A DNA stretch of 64,000 bases from Thalassia testudinum (GCA_037157565.1 JAZHRO010000024.1:11476501-11540500), one strand, 5' to 3'; shown: positions 21,234 to 33,737, counted from the stretch's first letter. The notes: generated from the letters alone by a model not told the origin. Translations and numbers: made by a program.

Positions 21234-23953
21234 TGTAACGACCCCATTCCCGAGTCCCTACGAGACACGAGAACCGGACCGACTCGACTAATCCCAAGAC
21301 CCAGTCGTCCAACGAGGAAGTAACCAAAAGACAGTAAAATAAACCACATTCAGCATGAATATAACTAACAGTAAGAAAGTACAGCAGTAAGGAAAGAAAC
21401 TACTACAGTAGGCACCACCACAACAGTAAAACAACATTTATCATATAACAAAAACTGCAGGTAAAGAAGGTACAGCGGAAACAGAAACTACTCACTAGAA
21501 CAGAAACAAAAAGGGATACAAAGCTGTGGTAACTCTACTGGACCCTACTCGGCCCAGCGTCCTCTGCAGCCGCCGACCCTGGCTGCTCAACACCTGGTCC
21601 TGAAAAAGGTAACGAGTGTAACACGTCAGCAAAACGCTGAGTAGAGTGGCAAACTAACTAAAGGCAACAGTAGAGTGTACAGTAGCTGTTATGTTCTATT
21701 ACTTCCTTTATTTACATCTTTCAATTTTTCTCACTATTTCATTTATTTCTCAGATCCTTTACTTGATCTCGAATGTCCTCGTGGGACGATCTTGATTGCA
21801 GTCTTTTCCAAAGGTAGAAGTAGCACGTGGTGCTCTCTTGGCCGGGAGAGTCCCCCGTGGTGATCCTACCCTCAGTCAACCACCCCAAGGTCACTGACAG
21901 ACGTAACGGTGACTACGGCACGCGCGATAAACGCACAGGTAGCTAGCCCGCACTGGCACGCGGTCAGTCGTTTCCGTTAACGGGTGCGCCCAAAGCACAG
22001 CACGGAACCAGGGCAGAGCCCTCTCAGTAACAGGGGTCCAACCCCTCCACAGTAACCAAACCGGGGCCTTGCCCCTCCACAGTCCGCGCACCCTCGCCTG
22101 ACTACCCTGGTTTGCCCTAGTGGGCCTAACAAGTCGGTGAAGGAGGCTAGCAAAACCCCGGGGCCCGTGGGGTAGCTAGTACTCTCCTAACACTACTAGC
22201 TCTCCTCGGTACTACGTACACGAGGGCCAGCAAGTCGGTACAGAGCGGCCAATCCTAACCCCGGGTCCCTGGGGCGGCTGGCCCCACTCTGCACTAAACA
22301 GGTACAGGTACTTCCCTTGGTGCTGCGTACCCAAGAGACAGTACAAACTACATCTCAGTTCCATTCCTTTTTCTTTCCAGGAGTTCCACTCCTAACTCCC
22401 CGTCGGGTTCCAGCTCTTTATTTCAGAACATCATATGTGTCACTTTCCAGATTCACGTTCTCAAATTCCATGATCTCAAACATGTTTCTTTATTCATAAC
22501 AGGCAGCTGTTAATTAAATTTACAGGCAGCTTTATATATTCCTTTCCATTTTTCCAAGACTGCAGTAATATACATTCCACTAGTTTTTCCATCCTAGGAT
22601 TCATGCCATATCCTAGGATCTATCATACAATCTAGTTTTCCGGCCCTAGGATTCATGCAACACCTAGGAGCTATCATTCCATATATTTCTCATTCCTAGG
22701 ATTCATGCAAGCCCTAGGTTCTAGTTATGGTTCCATACTTTAACAGATTTTATTAATACTTAAAACCACTCTACCAAGTACAACGGGAGTAATGGGGGCG
22801 TGATCGGGAATCCCGCGCGCCTCCGCGACTCTCAAGACTGCAACCAAACGAGGTCCTATCACAAGGATCAAACACAAGGAGTGTCTCAAAACAGTGTATA
22901 GCTACTGTAGGCGGGTAGAGGAATAATTTCTGAAACGGACGCAACTCGAATCGCGGAAAACGGAGCCCAAACGGGCCCTAAACGGGTCGAGAAAGACAAT
23001 ACCATGCAAAATCAGACGTCTGGAACTCCTTCCAGACGTCTTAAACGGTGGATCAGAGAATTACCTGTTCGGCTTGGTTCCCCGGACGTCCAGAAGTCTG
23101 CAGGGACGTCTTTCCTAGATCCCAGACGTCCGATGGTCACTTTGGACGTCTGGAGGTCACTCCCGCCGTCTGGTACAACTTCCAGACGTCTGATTCGCAA
23201 AGATGACGAATCAGAGAACCTGCGCACAGCCAACCCCCTCCCTCAGTACGGTCAGTCGACAAAAAGGAAGAAGAAAGCGGAAACTCACCTTTCAGACGTC
23301 TGTGTGATCTCACAGACGTCGACCTTGTCGTCTGGATATCAATCCAGACGTCTGATTCTGGAAATTTTTTCCAGAATCAGAGCCCTGCTCGGCCTCCGCT
23401 CGCGACGCCGCCCGCGTCGCACCTCGCGCGTACGCTGCTCCGCCCGCAGCAGGTCCCTCTCCGCGACTCTCTACGCCCCCTGCGCCCTCCGCCGGCCGGC
23501 CAAGCCGCTCCTGGCGAGCTCGCCCTCACGGCAGAGCCCCGCCCTCGCTCGCCGCAGCTCCTCCGCGCTCACTGCGGCTGCCGCTGCCGCTGCGCCCTCG
23601 CGTCCGCTCGCTCTCGCGCACAGGCAGGAGAAGAAGGAGGAAGATGGTGGAGACGGGAGGGGAGGTGCGCCCCCCCCCCCCCCTTTTAACGCCGCGCGGA
23701 GAGGAGAGAGAAGGCGGTCGCAGCCGCCTGCAGCCGCAGAGAAAGAGGGCAGAACGCAGGTCTGCGCGCACAGGCGCGCAGACGAATATCCCGTGCGAGC
23801 ATAACTGCTCGCCAGACGTCTGTAAACTATCCCGGACATCTGGTCAGACGTCTGGATGTGATCCCAGACGTCTTGACAGACGTCTGGGCCACCTCCCAGA
23901 CGTCTTAAAAGACGTCTGGGGCACGAAGACGTCTGGGGCACGCGCTCGTTACA
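21234..23953 (-). mobile_element. Solo LTR of the Tekay/Del family nested in Reina gag
   Basis: A 2,720-bp LTR with ends TGTAACGACC and GCTCGTTACA is flanked by a perfect 5-bp target duplication GGTAT (21229-21233 and 23954-23958). It is the reverse complement of the LTR of element A and shares the CAGACGTCTG palindromes (22985-23370 and 23810-23940), the CCTAGGATTCATGC repeats (22590-22710) and the GC-rich leader. No internal region is present, so it arose by LTR-LTR recombination after a full insertion. Contains a 14-base C run at 23670-23683. Confidence 0.93.
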
Positions 23954-24570
23954 GGTATAAAGCTGAAATATATTTTCTCTTTTATGATATTCCACCACCG
24001 CAACAGATTCCTTTGGCGTCATTCCATTTGAACGACGAGGCTTTGCAATGGTTTTGGTGGATCACAAATACTAAACAAGTCACAGATTGGGACGTGTTTG
24101 TCACCGCCCTTGACGTACGTTTTAATCCAGATTTTTTGGAAGACTTACATGGGACTTTAAGCAAGTTACAACAAAGTGGGTTGTTGGCCAATTATGTCAA
24201 GGAATTTGAGAGACTATGCAATAAAGTTAAAGGTTTGCCTGATGAGCATTTAAAGGGAATGTTTATCAATGGATTATGAGATGATCTTGCACTAGAAGTA
24301 CTCTCCTTTCAACCCGCAAATTTATTACACGCTATGGAGTTAGTCAAGATTTAAGAGGCTAAGATTGTGGGGCATCGACCTTTGGCTACTTTGAATACCA
24401 AAGGCTTGCTGCCCACACCTGATCAATTGGCTATCCTGAGCCCAAGGCCAAGGCCAACAATCAAGAGGCTAACCACAGCCAATATGAGGAACGGGTAAGA
24501 AAAGGCTTGTGTTTCCAATGTAGGGATAAATGGTCTAAAGATCATAAATGCAAAACATTATCTACAATTC
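23954..24570 (+). pseudogene. gag, C-terminal part with zinc knuckle, of the Reina-type element
   Basis: It resumes the frame interrupted at 21228: RYKAEIYFLFYDIP, FHLNDEALQWFWW, LEDLHGTLSKLQQSG and YVKEFERLCNKVKGLP are typical of plant chromovirus capsid (retrotransposon gag family). A TGA at 24277-24279 breaks it. A zinc knuckle of the extended type seen in these elements (CFQCRDKWSKDHKC) follows at about 24510-24552. Confidence 0.85.
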
Positions 24571-24689
24571 GTTTGGTACCAGATGATCAGTTAATCTATG
24601 AGATTGGTGATGAACCCCCTAAGGTCAAGGATGATGTCCTTTATACCGAGATTTCTTCTCATGTTATTAATGGCACTAAATGCAATTCT

Positions 24690-24887
24690 ACAATACATGT
24701 AGAGGGGAAGTTAAAGGGAGTTTCCACAATCTTTTTAATTGATTCAGGAAGTTCAAATAATTTTCTTGATCCAAAGATTGTAACCAAATTGGGATTAACA
24801 GTTTCTAAGCCTTCACATTACCAAGTAATGGTGGCTAATGGAAGGCATGTTGTGAGAGCTCAGGGAGGTGTATGGCAGTCCAAATAA
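24690..24887 (+). pseudogene. Aspartic protease of the Reina-type element
   Basis: The catalytic region FLIDSGSSNNFLD is seen at about 24733-24770, followed by KLGLTV and MVANGR, which are standard for retroviral-type proteases of plant Ty3/gypsy elements. The frame ends in a stop at 24887; further homology (VVLGID, about 24950) needs frame changes. Confidence 0.8.
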
Positions 24888-25360
24888 GCCTAAACACTCT
24901 TAATATGAAGATTTATTTCTATGTGCTGCCTTTGGGGGGCTGTGATGTGGTCTTAGGCATCGATTAGTTGAAAAAGTTGGACACGATAGAATGGAACTTT
25001 TCAAAAATTTTCTATGGAATTCTTTGTGCATGGTAAACACCATTCTTTATTTGAGTTGAAGCCAAAACAACTATGTTTGGTTGAACCTCAATCTATTTCT
25101 AAAGATTTAATGCATACAAAAATGGCATTCATGTTGCAAATACAACCATTGCAATCTGCCCAGATAGAGAAACAGTCCCAGTAGCTGTACCCAACAGAAT
25201 TGACGCAGTTATTGCAAAAATTTCAGAATATATTCCATATACCTCATGGCTTACCTCCTAATAGGTCTCATGACCATAAAATTCCCTTAATGGATGAATT
25301 TGCATCGGTAACACATGCACCTTACCGTTATTCTCCATTGTAGAAATAGATCATTGAGCA

Positions 25361-26026
25361 ACAGATTCTAGAAGCTACGAAAGGACTTATTCGACCAATT
25401 TCTAGTTCTTTTGCAGCACCAGTGTTGTTAGTTAAGAAGCATGATGGATCTTGGCGGATGTGTGTGGATTATAGGGGGTTGAACGCTATTACAGTTAAAG
25501 CCAAATTTCCCATTCCACTAATTGATGATCTATTGGATGAGTTGGCTAGTTCTACATTCTTTACTAAACTTGATCTTCGGTCTAGTTATTATCAGAAAAG
25601 GGTGTGTAAGAGGATATTCATAAGACAACATTTATTACACATGAAGGACATTATGAGTTTCTCATAATGCCCTTTGATCTTACTAATGCCCCATCTATAT
25701 TCCAGAATCTTATGAATACATTATTCAAGCCCATGATACGCAGGTTTGTATTGATCTTCTTTGATGACATTTTAGTTTATAGCAAGACCTTTACATCACA
25801 TTTGCATCATCTTCATGAGGTTTTCCAAATATTGCAAGATAGCTTTCTTTTTCTTAAACATTCTAAGTGTCATTTTGTGGCAAAGTCAGTCACATATTTG
25901 GGCCATATTATCAGTCAGAATGGTGTTGAAATGGACCTTGAAAAGATAGAACCTATTCAGATGTGGCCAACTCCAAAGTTGGTTAAGGCTTTGAGAGAAT
26001 TTTTAGGCCTTGTAAGGTATTATTGA
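25361..26026 (+). pseudogene. Reverse transcriptase of the Reina-type element
   Basis: Motifs appear in order: [44 protein letters not shown], then after a frame break MPFDLTNAPSIFQNLMN and the catalytic FFDDILVYSKT (Asp-Asp retained), then YLGHIIS and REFLGLVRYY. At least one frameshift near 25660 and stops near 25345 and 26025 inactivate it. Confidence 0.9.
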
Positions 26027-26188
26027 AAATTTATTCGTAACTTTGGCATTATTTCTAAACCCCTTACTGAATTATTAAAGAAAAATTCGTTCTCTTGGAA
26101 TGATGATGCTAATAGTGCATTTCAAGCACTAAAACAAGCCCTTATTTCTAGCTCCATTCTTGTACTTCCTAATTTTACAATTCCATTT

Positions 26189-26533
26189 GTGATCGAATGT
26201 GATGCTAGTGGAATGGATATGGGGGTTGTTTTATCCCAACAAGGCTGCCCACTAGCTTATTTGAGCAAAGCATTTTCAATACGGCAGCGTGCTTGGTCTA
26301 CTTATGAGAAGGAACTTCATGCTATTTTGTTTGCTGTAGAAAAATTGCGTCATTATCTTTTGGGCCAAAAATTTATCATTCAGACTAATCATCAGAGTCT
26401 TCACTACCTATTGCAACAAAAAGCCTCTACACCTGCCCAACATAAGTGTTTAATTCGTCTTATGGATTTGGATTTCCAGTTGGAATACAAAGAAGGATGC
26501 CACAATCATGTTGCTAATGCACTTTTAAGATAA
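26189..26533 (+). pseudogene. RNase H of the Reina-type element
   Basis: ECDASGMDMGVVLSQ, PLAYLSKAF, YEKELHAILFAVEKLRHYL and DLDFQLEYKEG define the Ty3/gypsy RNase H. The sequence breaks at the stop after VANALLR, where related proteins read NxxADALSR. Confidence 0.88.
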
Positions 26534-26689
26534 GAAGAATACATGTATTGTCAGGCTATTTCCAAACTAGTTCTGGACTGGTTGGCTGAAATCAGTTGCA
26601 CTTACACCACAGATTCAACGCTTATACTGTTGTTACAGTAGTGGCAAAATGGTCAATTGGACGGAAATTTGTACAAGTGATCTGAAGGT

Positions 26690-27515
26690 ATTTTGTGGCA
26701 CAAAAATCGTATCTTGTTAGCACCTTCATGTTTGTTTACGGAGAAACCTATTCAATGGGCTCATGATTCTCCAGAGGGAGGGCATGCTAGGCTTCCTAAA
26801 ACATTAGGTCGTCTAGAGCAAAGTTTTGTTTGGCGAGGAATGAACAAAATACTTTGGGCATACATTTGTCAATGCGAGGTATGTCAACGGTGTAAAATAG
26901 ATACCCAAGCTCTAGCCGGATTGCTGCAACCATTGCCTATTCCAACACAAATTTGGCAAGATAATGCTATGGATTTTATATAGGGTCTTCCCATGTCTAA
27001 CAAGAAATCAGTAATACTTGTGGTGATTGATAGGCTTTCTAAATATGACCATTTATTCCACTTGAGCATCCATTTTCAGCCAAAGATATTGCTATGATAT
27101 TCATTAAGGAGGTGGTGCGTTTGCATGGTATCCCTTCTTCTATTATCTCTAATAGAGATGCTATTTTTCTAAGCAACTTTTGGACTGAGTTGCTTGTAGC
27201 ACATGGAACTACATTAAAGCCTATCATCCATAATCAGATGGATAGACAGAAGCTCTGAATAAATGTTTGGAGACTTACTTGCGTTGCTTTTGTTATCAAC
27301 AACAAAAAGAATGGCTTCAATGGCTTTCGTGGGTTGAATATTCCTATAATACAAGTATTCATTCTTCAACTAAGTTGTCACCTTTTCAAATTGTATATGG
27401 TCGGCCTCCACCAACGGTTGTTACATATAGTTCAGGTACTTCCTTGGTGCCTGATGTTACTATTTCCTTAAGGGGGCGTGATCAAATATTAAAGGAGCTT
27501 GCTAATCATTTGTAA
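26690..27515 (+). pseudogene. Integrase of the Reina-type element
   Basis: The zinc-binding region is visible (HDSPEGGHARLPKTLGRL, CEVCQRCK). The catalytic core follows: MDFI then a stop, VVIDRLSKY, SNRDAIFLSNFW (second Asp) and LNKCLETYLRCF (Glu). WLSWVEYSYNTSIHSSTK and PFQIVYGRPPP complete the core. Stops and frame changes are frequent. Confidence 0.88.
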
Positions 27516-27563
27516 AAGGCCCAACAAGGAATAAAAGTACAAGTAGATTGGGTTTATCTGAAA

Positions 27564-27960
27564 TTGCAACCATTTCCTCAGAATTTTGTGGTTTGTAGAT
27601 TCAATAATAAGATTGCTACAAGATATTTTGGGCTGTATCAAGTCATTGCAAAAGTTGGCCAAGTAGCCTATCATCTGCAACTTCCTCCAAGCTTAAAGAT
27701 TCACAACATATTCCATATATCTCAACTAAAGAAGAGTCATGGGAATCAGTCAGTACAGTTCCAATTGCTGCCAGAACATCTTGAAGATGACCTTCAACCA
27801 CATCGGTTGTTGGGACGTCGAATGGTTAAACGAAATAACATAGCTGTAACCCAATTACCGATTCATTGGCCATGTCAAATAATGGAAGAAGCAACTTAGG
27901 TGGATTATGCCACATTCTAGCAGAAGTATCCTCACTTCAACCTTGAGGGCAAGGTTCTTT
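27564..27960 (+). pseudogene. Integrase C terminus and chromodomain-like end of the Reina-type element
   Basis: ARYFGLYQVIAKVGQVAYHL-type sequence and HNIFHISQLKK form the integrase C-terminal module. The chromodomain-like part reads GRRMVKRNN then MEEAT, followed by a stop in place of Trp and YPHFNLEGKVL. The chromodomain directs insertion to heterochromatin in chromoviruses. Confidence 0.8.
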
Positions 27961-27961
27961 C

Positions 27962-27974
27962 AGGGGGGAAGAAT
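27962..27974 (+). other. Polypurine tract of the Reina-type element
   Basis: AGGGGGGAAGAAT directly precedes the 3' LTR start; this is the plus-strand priming site. Confidence 0.85.
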
Positions 27975-28277
27975 TGTAATGAATGTAACAACCTATTGTA
28001 GTCCATATAACTGAAAGGTACTGTAGTTGTATAAAAGGCCAAGGGCCTGATGAGAAATAATAGATTGGCTAGTTGTTGGTTTCCCCCGTATTTTCTCTCT
28101 AGTTCTCCCTCTCCGCCAGGCTCTAAAGGACTCCTCTCTGCCTCTGTTCTTCTTCTTCTCCCTGTAACTATGTGGCGATGCTGGTTGTTACACACTCCCA
28201 GGCGGGTGCTCAGGCCTCACATCCTCCACCTAATCCCTCTCCTTCCTCTTCTCCTTCTCCTAGTTTAACTACTAACA
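27975..28277 (+). mobile_element. 3' LTR of the Reina-type element
   Basis: 303 bases, TGTAATGAATG to ACTACTAACA, followed by the target duplication CAACC. It is colinear with the 5' LTR at 20653-20958. Confidence 0.92.
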
Positions 28278-28282
28278 CAACC

Positions 28283-30997
28283 CTACACCCAACACTCTTC
28301 CCTCCCCCAACTTCCACTAGCTTTCCTCCTCTTGACGATGCCTTTGTCCGACCACCTGAAAGCCATTACTGTTCCACCTTGCCCCTTCCTCGTAGGTATG
28401 TGTATGTGTTGTCATTGTGTGTGGATTTTATTTTTAAAGTTGTTTTCATTAGGTTTTGGTTGGTTATATGAGTTGATGATGATGTTGGGTTTTAAATGTT
28501 AGTTTTGTTGTTATTATTGTTTTGTATATTTTATTTTGATATTAGTTCCCTTTATTTGTGACGAAGCATTTGTAATACCCACTATCTTAGATGATTTTTT
28601 TTTCTTCAATCTGGGTTTGTATGTCAAGTTTAGATTAGAAATGACTTGTACATTCAATTTGTCTTTCTTTCTTCTTTTGGGCATGGGGGTGGTTTGTGAG
28701 TAAGAGAGGTGTCAATGATTCAAATAAAATTATCTTACTTCTTAATGGAGATAAAGATTTTAAGTATTAAAAGGTTAACATTCCCATAGATCTTAGAGAA
28801 AACATCTATGTTAATACTACATACGATGTCCATTTGAAGATCCTTGTCTAATGAGGGAGTTCTTGTATGCTCCTTGCAGTTAGTAAGCCTCCACAAAGTG
28901 AACCTCTGTGTTAGAATGATTCCCATGTACTTAAGAAATTCACCAAAGAATGGACAAGTTGACATTGTTGCATATTCAAATTCAAAAAGAGTCAGCTTTA
29001 AAAAGGAATTCAACTTACATCTTATTTGAATAAATTCCAAATGGAATGCCAAGTGGAGGTCCTGATAACTTTGAGATTTTATCTTTGTTAATCATAGAAT
29101 GGATTGGTGTTTTGCAACTTAAAATTATCTTCATGGAATGGAATGGCATTATTATTTTTAGTACTTCCTATAAAGCATTGAATTCAGTTCTAATTGGAAG
29201 GGATGATGTGAATTGGGCAAAAAAACTTGGAAAGGACAACATTACCATACTTGTTAAAAATGAATTACCATAATGATTGGATGGCCATGGACTACAACCG
29301 AAGTTATCATTACCATGTCACATATTCAGGGAGTACTAATATAGAACCACTTATGCTCTTATAGTATTTAAAGATTGAAGCATTTAATGGGGGCTATCTC
29401 TAAGGGTGATTCTCAAGCAATGTTTCTTAGATTGTCAATATGGAAGAGAATGTGTTGCTGAGATGATGTAAAATATCATTACTAGATGCATTTTTCTTTT
29501 TAACAGGTTAAGGGCAATGAGGAAAGTAGCATAAGTAGTATGTGGTTACTGGAATATGTAACAAGAAAGTCAACTCTTGTAGAGTTGCTTTTATTTAAAC
29601 AAAGTTGACTCTTTAAGAGCCACTTTAATATAACTTGAAATGACTTTTAAAGAGTTACTTTTATTTGAATTAAAGTGACTTTTTAATAGTCAACTATATT
29701 GTTAGTTTTCACTTAATATAATTTAATACACAATTAGCTATTATTTTATTTTAATGTTATCCATGCAAGTTTTTTTCACTGGATGGGTCGACTTTAAAAA
29801 TGAAAGCTTGAAGTGCTGCAAACTTGTGTGAATTCAGTTCAACCGATGGAGGATAAAAAATCCCAAAAACAAAGCCCACCATAACACATCTCTTTTCTCT
29901 CCTTACACAATCATAGTTCTCCTTCCTGTAGGAGCCCGCACCAAAACCCTAATCTCCCTCCTCCCTCCCAAACAACTATTTGCCATTGATGGTTACCACT
30001 ACCCTCCTCAAGGTTAACCATCACCTCCTCTCCCTCAGCCTCTCCTTTCTCGTAAGCACTTAATTTTTCTGAAAACTCAACTAATTTATCGATTAAAATA
30101 TATTAGTGAACTAAATTTGAAACATACACATGCATTTTCTTATCTTTCCATGTAATAGCAAATCAAATGTTTTCATCTTATAAATGAAATGACAATGAAA
30201 AATAGTAATAACTAGCTTTTAGTCTGCTCATTGGCCTGGAAGTACAAAAGTTAGCAGCAAAGGAAAATAAAAAAATGCAACACCACTTTCCCTCACCAGC
30301 AAACTAAAGTTAAAAAAAATATGAATAATTTGGTGAACATCGTGTCACTTTCTCACTACAAAAACAAGTTTCAAAAAAAAAAATGAACACTTGGTGTGTT
30401 TTGGTTTTCCACCAATGTCAATTAGTGTATTTTGATTTTCTATGCATTTTGTTTTTTCACCGGTATCAATCGATATATTATGATTTTCTAAGTAAAAATC
30501 AAAACACATCAATTAAAAATTTTCAACTGATGTATATTTTGTAAGAATTCAGATTTTTAATGTGCTTAATTAGCTAATTAAAACCTTAATTGACTGCCTA
30601 ATAATGGATTAAGGGCTTTTGGAACCTAAAGTTGGCAATGGTAATCTTGGGATTTAAGAAACCCTTGAAAACATTAACAAATGTTTATGTAATAAAAAGA
30701 TAAGGGGTTGTTTGCATAAAAATTTGTGTTGATATCTTTTCTTCGAACTCAAGTTGGGATTGGAGGGGCTCATTTGTAAAATCTCTAACCCTTATATTAT
30801 ATGTTCAGTTAACTTCAAATAAAACAAATAACTTCATTTATGCCTTCCTTCCCAAGCCTCTCTTCTCCCCACCACTGCTGGCCAACCTTCTTGCTGTCGT
30901 CACTGCTGTCATTGACATCGAAGGAGCTGTTGCTACTATTGTTGTTGCTGTGGCTGATGTTGTTGCTGCTTGTGCGTGGAAAACTCAACAAGAAGGA
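28283..30997. other. Intergenic DNA, no confirmed gene
   Basis: AT-rich. Inverted copies of AAAGTGAC/AGAGTTGC-type sequence lie at 29570-29700. A CT-rich leader with a telo-box AAACCCTAA at about 29946 precedes an ATG at 29989 whose short frame ends at a good donor-like CTC|GTAAGC (30050), but no further exon was recognised. A trinucleotide-rich patch (GTTGTTGCT) lies at 30930-30980. Confidence 0.45.
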
Positions 30998-31002
30998 GAA
31001 GT

Positions 31003-32676
31003 GTAATTTCTTACGAGAGGGGGTGAGATATGCATGACGTAAAAAATGCATAATTAAAATAAATAACAATCTCACAAAAGCAATTACACAAAGACACAAG
31101 TTATTTTTAGTTGGAAACCCAAATCAGGTGAAAACCACCACCTAACCCTTTCGAGTTAGGATTTCCCTATCGACAAAGTTGATCAAATATACTAAAGGAA
31201 CTACTTAAAATGAGGATAGTTTAACCTCTGTACAACCATGCTATTTATACCTGAGGGTAGCGTACCTCAAAACCACCTCTCTTCATGAGGAGTATTTTGT
31301 CCCTCGATGGAGACGAGAATTCGCAAAGCGAATACCCAACACAAGCAAAGATAAAATACAATACAACTTATAAAGCCACAAAGTATATGGTTAAATCTAG
31401 CTACTATAGGTAAGGGAACTTCTCTTTGGTGGGAGTGCGTCGACTTGATGCGGATGTGTGAACCACACGGCGATACTTCGTCACTCTCGTAATCGCGGAG
31501 GGAGAGCAAGTATGCAACTAGATTAAAGCTCTCTAGATGTAGAACAAAGGCTTGGAGAGCTAGATCTTCTTAAGATCAAAAGGACACAATATGGTATGAA
31601 AGTGTGTTGCTTGGTGTATCTTTGCAAGGCAAGGATCCTCCTCTACTTATAGAGGGCCTAGGAAGGATTTAGAAATCTTAGAAGGCTTCCATAGCCGTTG
31701 GGGTTGAACCCAAGGCAAAACAGGCCGTAAGACAGGGTCATTAGACATCTGATCTAGGTATTAGACATCTGGAAAACTAGTTTAAGACGTTTGGGAACTA
31801 AGTCAGACGTCTGATTCTAGGTGGGTTTCCTTTCTGACTTGGTTCAGACCTAAACACGGTTCTAGTGTAAGGCCATCAGACGATTTACAGGATGTTTGAC
31901 ACTAGGTCTGGACGTCTGGAAGCCTATTGTACTGTGGGAATGGATTTCCCAAGGTCTAAATGGCTATAATATCTCACAAAGTGATTTTGGGTCAGCTGAG
32001 GCTCAACGATCAGATATCAGACGTCTGGGGTCCTTTACGGATGTCTGATAGAAACCTAACGGTTATTTTCCTCAACGGTAACTTTGTTAGCCAACGTTCC
32101 ACTAATAGGACGTCTGACACAACCATCAGACGTCTTCTAAGACATCTGGACTAAGGTTCGAATGCCTGATTTCAACAGACAAAACCTACTATGTCCGGTT
32201 GGACGTCTGAGTTAACAGCCAGACATCTTAAAAGTCACTATCAGATATCTGATTTCCAGATTAGACGTCTGATTAGGCTGTCAGAACCCTATTTTGGTTT
32301 TCTAAGTTCTCTATAGAAAACCTAAGTATCATAGGGTTGTGCAAGTGTTCCTAAAACTACTTTAAAGGTTGTTTGAGGCTCTTTAACAAGTAATCTAAGA
32401 AAGATAAAGAGCAACAAAAGAAATAAAGATAAATTACAATGAACAAGAAGGGAAATTTATTCTATTTTTCATCTCTTTCCTTCTTCAAGCTTTCGCTCCT
32501 CGCGAAGCTCCTCCTCCGTCAAGCTCCTCCAATCTGCCATGGATGCGAGCTCGAACTCTGTCTAAACACGTCTCCATTTGCAATTAACCTGAAATTTAAG
32601 ATTTCAAATGCAAATGTTAAATAACAAGTGTTTTGTTATCATCAAAATAAACAATCGTAGTGCCCTAGCACCAACA
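31003..32676 (-). mobile_element. Solo LTR of a SIRE/Maximus-type Copia element
   Basis: Read on the minus strand it starts TGTTGGTGCTAGGGCACTAC with TTTGATGATAACAAAACAC shortly after, as in SIRE-lineage LTRs, and ends GAAATTACA at 31003. A perfect 5-bp target duplication AGAAG flanks it (30998-31002 and 32677-32681). It is 1,674 bp with no internal region. Its middle (31740-32290) contains about a dozen CAGACGTCTG-like palindromes, the same motif that marks the Tekay LTRs. Confidence 0.88.
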
Positions 32677-33737
32677 AGAAGTTCCTCTCTAGAGGTAGGG
32701 TTTCCACTTCTTACTTTCTTTCCTTTTGATCTCTTATGTGTAGGAAGGATCTTAGGAATTTTTGGATGTTAAGTTAGTTTTGTGCTTGAGACCTAAGGGT
32801 TGAATGTGGTGTTTTCTCCCTTGGGTGGGTTATATTTGTGGTATTGTAATTTTTCTAGTTAAGGGCTACCTAGATGATTGGTAGGGGATTTGGTTGGTCC
32901 AAATTGATTCTTATATGTGTGGGAGCTAGTGCCCAAGTTCTCTTGAGATTTGGTGGTGATAAGGGTTGTTTTAAGGCATGGAAGTTGTTGATTGCAGGTC
33001 AACTTGGCTACAACAGCCTGCCCTAACATTAGGTAAGTGTTACCTAACGTTAGGTAGCCTATTGAGTCCGCTTGTTATCTTGAAATTAGGGTTTTTGAAC
33101 TTATGGAGCCTAAGGGGTGACTGAGCCTGGTCTATACCCTAATTAAGGGTCTAGTAGGTGCTCTAATAGGCGAGGAGATGGTTAAATTGTAGTTAAACCC
33201 TAGATGGGTAAAGGGTGTTTCTAATTGAGCTTAAAGTTCTTTAATTGGACTAAAAGTGATCTAAATCGGCTAAGTAAAGAATTTAACCTCACATGATGAC
33301 ATCAATGACTCGGTTCAAGTCTAATAAAGGAAATGCTTAGATCCTAAGGTCTTAGATAAGACCTTAGGTGATCTAGTAGGTTTCTTAGGTTGCCTAATTA
33401 GGTACCAATCAGAAGAAAAAGGAATTAGGATTAATTAGGCCAAATAGGTGAGCTCGTTGGGAGAGACACCGAGACTTTGTGAATAGTGAGTTCATTGTTG
33501 CGAGTTGGAGACCCAAGAGTTGGTAGTTGAGTCTACCAGAGTTCAACCTTGGAACTGGGATAGTTTCTATTTGCGTGTTGCCAGGTGCCATCATGGAGAT
33601 GAAGCATTGGGGGTTTATTGAGTCTAAGTCGATGAGAGGCACTCTGAGATCTTAAGTGGAATAGTTTCTGGGGGTCTCAGGTCTGTGACTCGAGGGATCC
33701 TAAGTGGAATAGCTTCTAGGGATTCTCTGGTGATGGG

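Larger units (their letters stand above)
20653..28277 (+). mobile_element. Reina-type Ty3/gypsy chromovirus, decayed, with nested solo LTR
   Basis: This element has LTRs at 20653-20958 and 27975-28277, a primer binding site, gag, protease, reverse transcriptase, RNase H, integrase, a chromodomain-like end and a polypurine tract, in the normal Ty3/gypsy order. The short LTRs and chromodomain fit the Reina clade. Flanks CAACT (20648-20652) and CAACC (28278-28282) are a near-identical 5-bp target duplication. The two LTRs differ at roughly thirty positions plus a 3-base gap by eye, so it is old. Many stops and shifts show it is inactive. A 2,720-bp Tekay LTR (21234-23953) lies inside gag. Confidence 0.92.

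Noticed and set aside
23004..23804. 266-codon open frame
   Set aside because: Falls entirely within the solo Tekay LTR and is produced by GC-rich, stop-poor sequence.
28172..28471. 99-codon frame with Pro/Ser-rich sequence
   Set aside because: It starts in the Reina 3' LTR and reads out into flanking DNA; no splice partner or homologue seen.
29989..30051. Short ATG-initiated exon ending in GTAAGC after a CT-rich leader
   Set aside because: Only 21 codons, no downstream exon or family match; kept only as a note in the intergenic entry.
30815..31099. Ser/Asn-rich minus-strand and Leu-rich plus-strand frames
   Set aside because: Derived from a GTT/GCT trinucleotide patch and cut by the SIRE LTR boundary at 31003.
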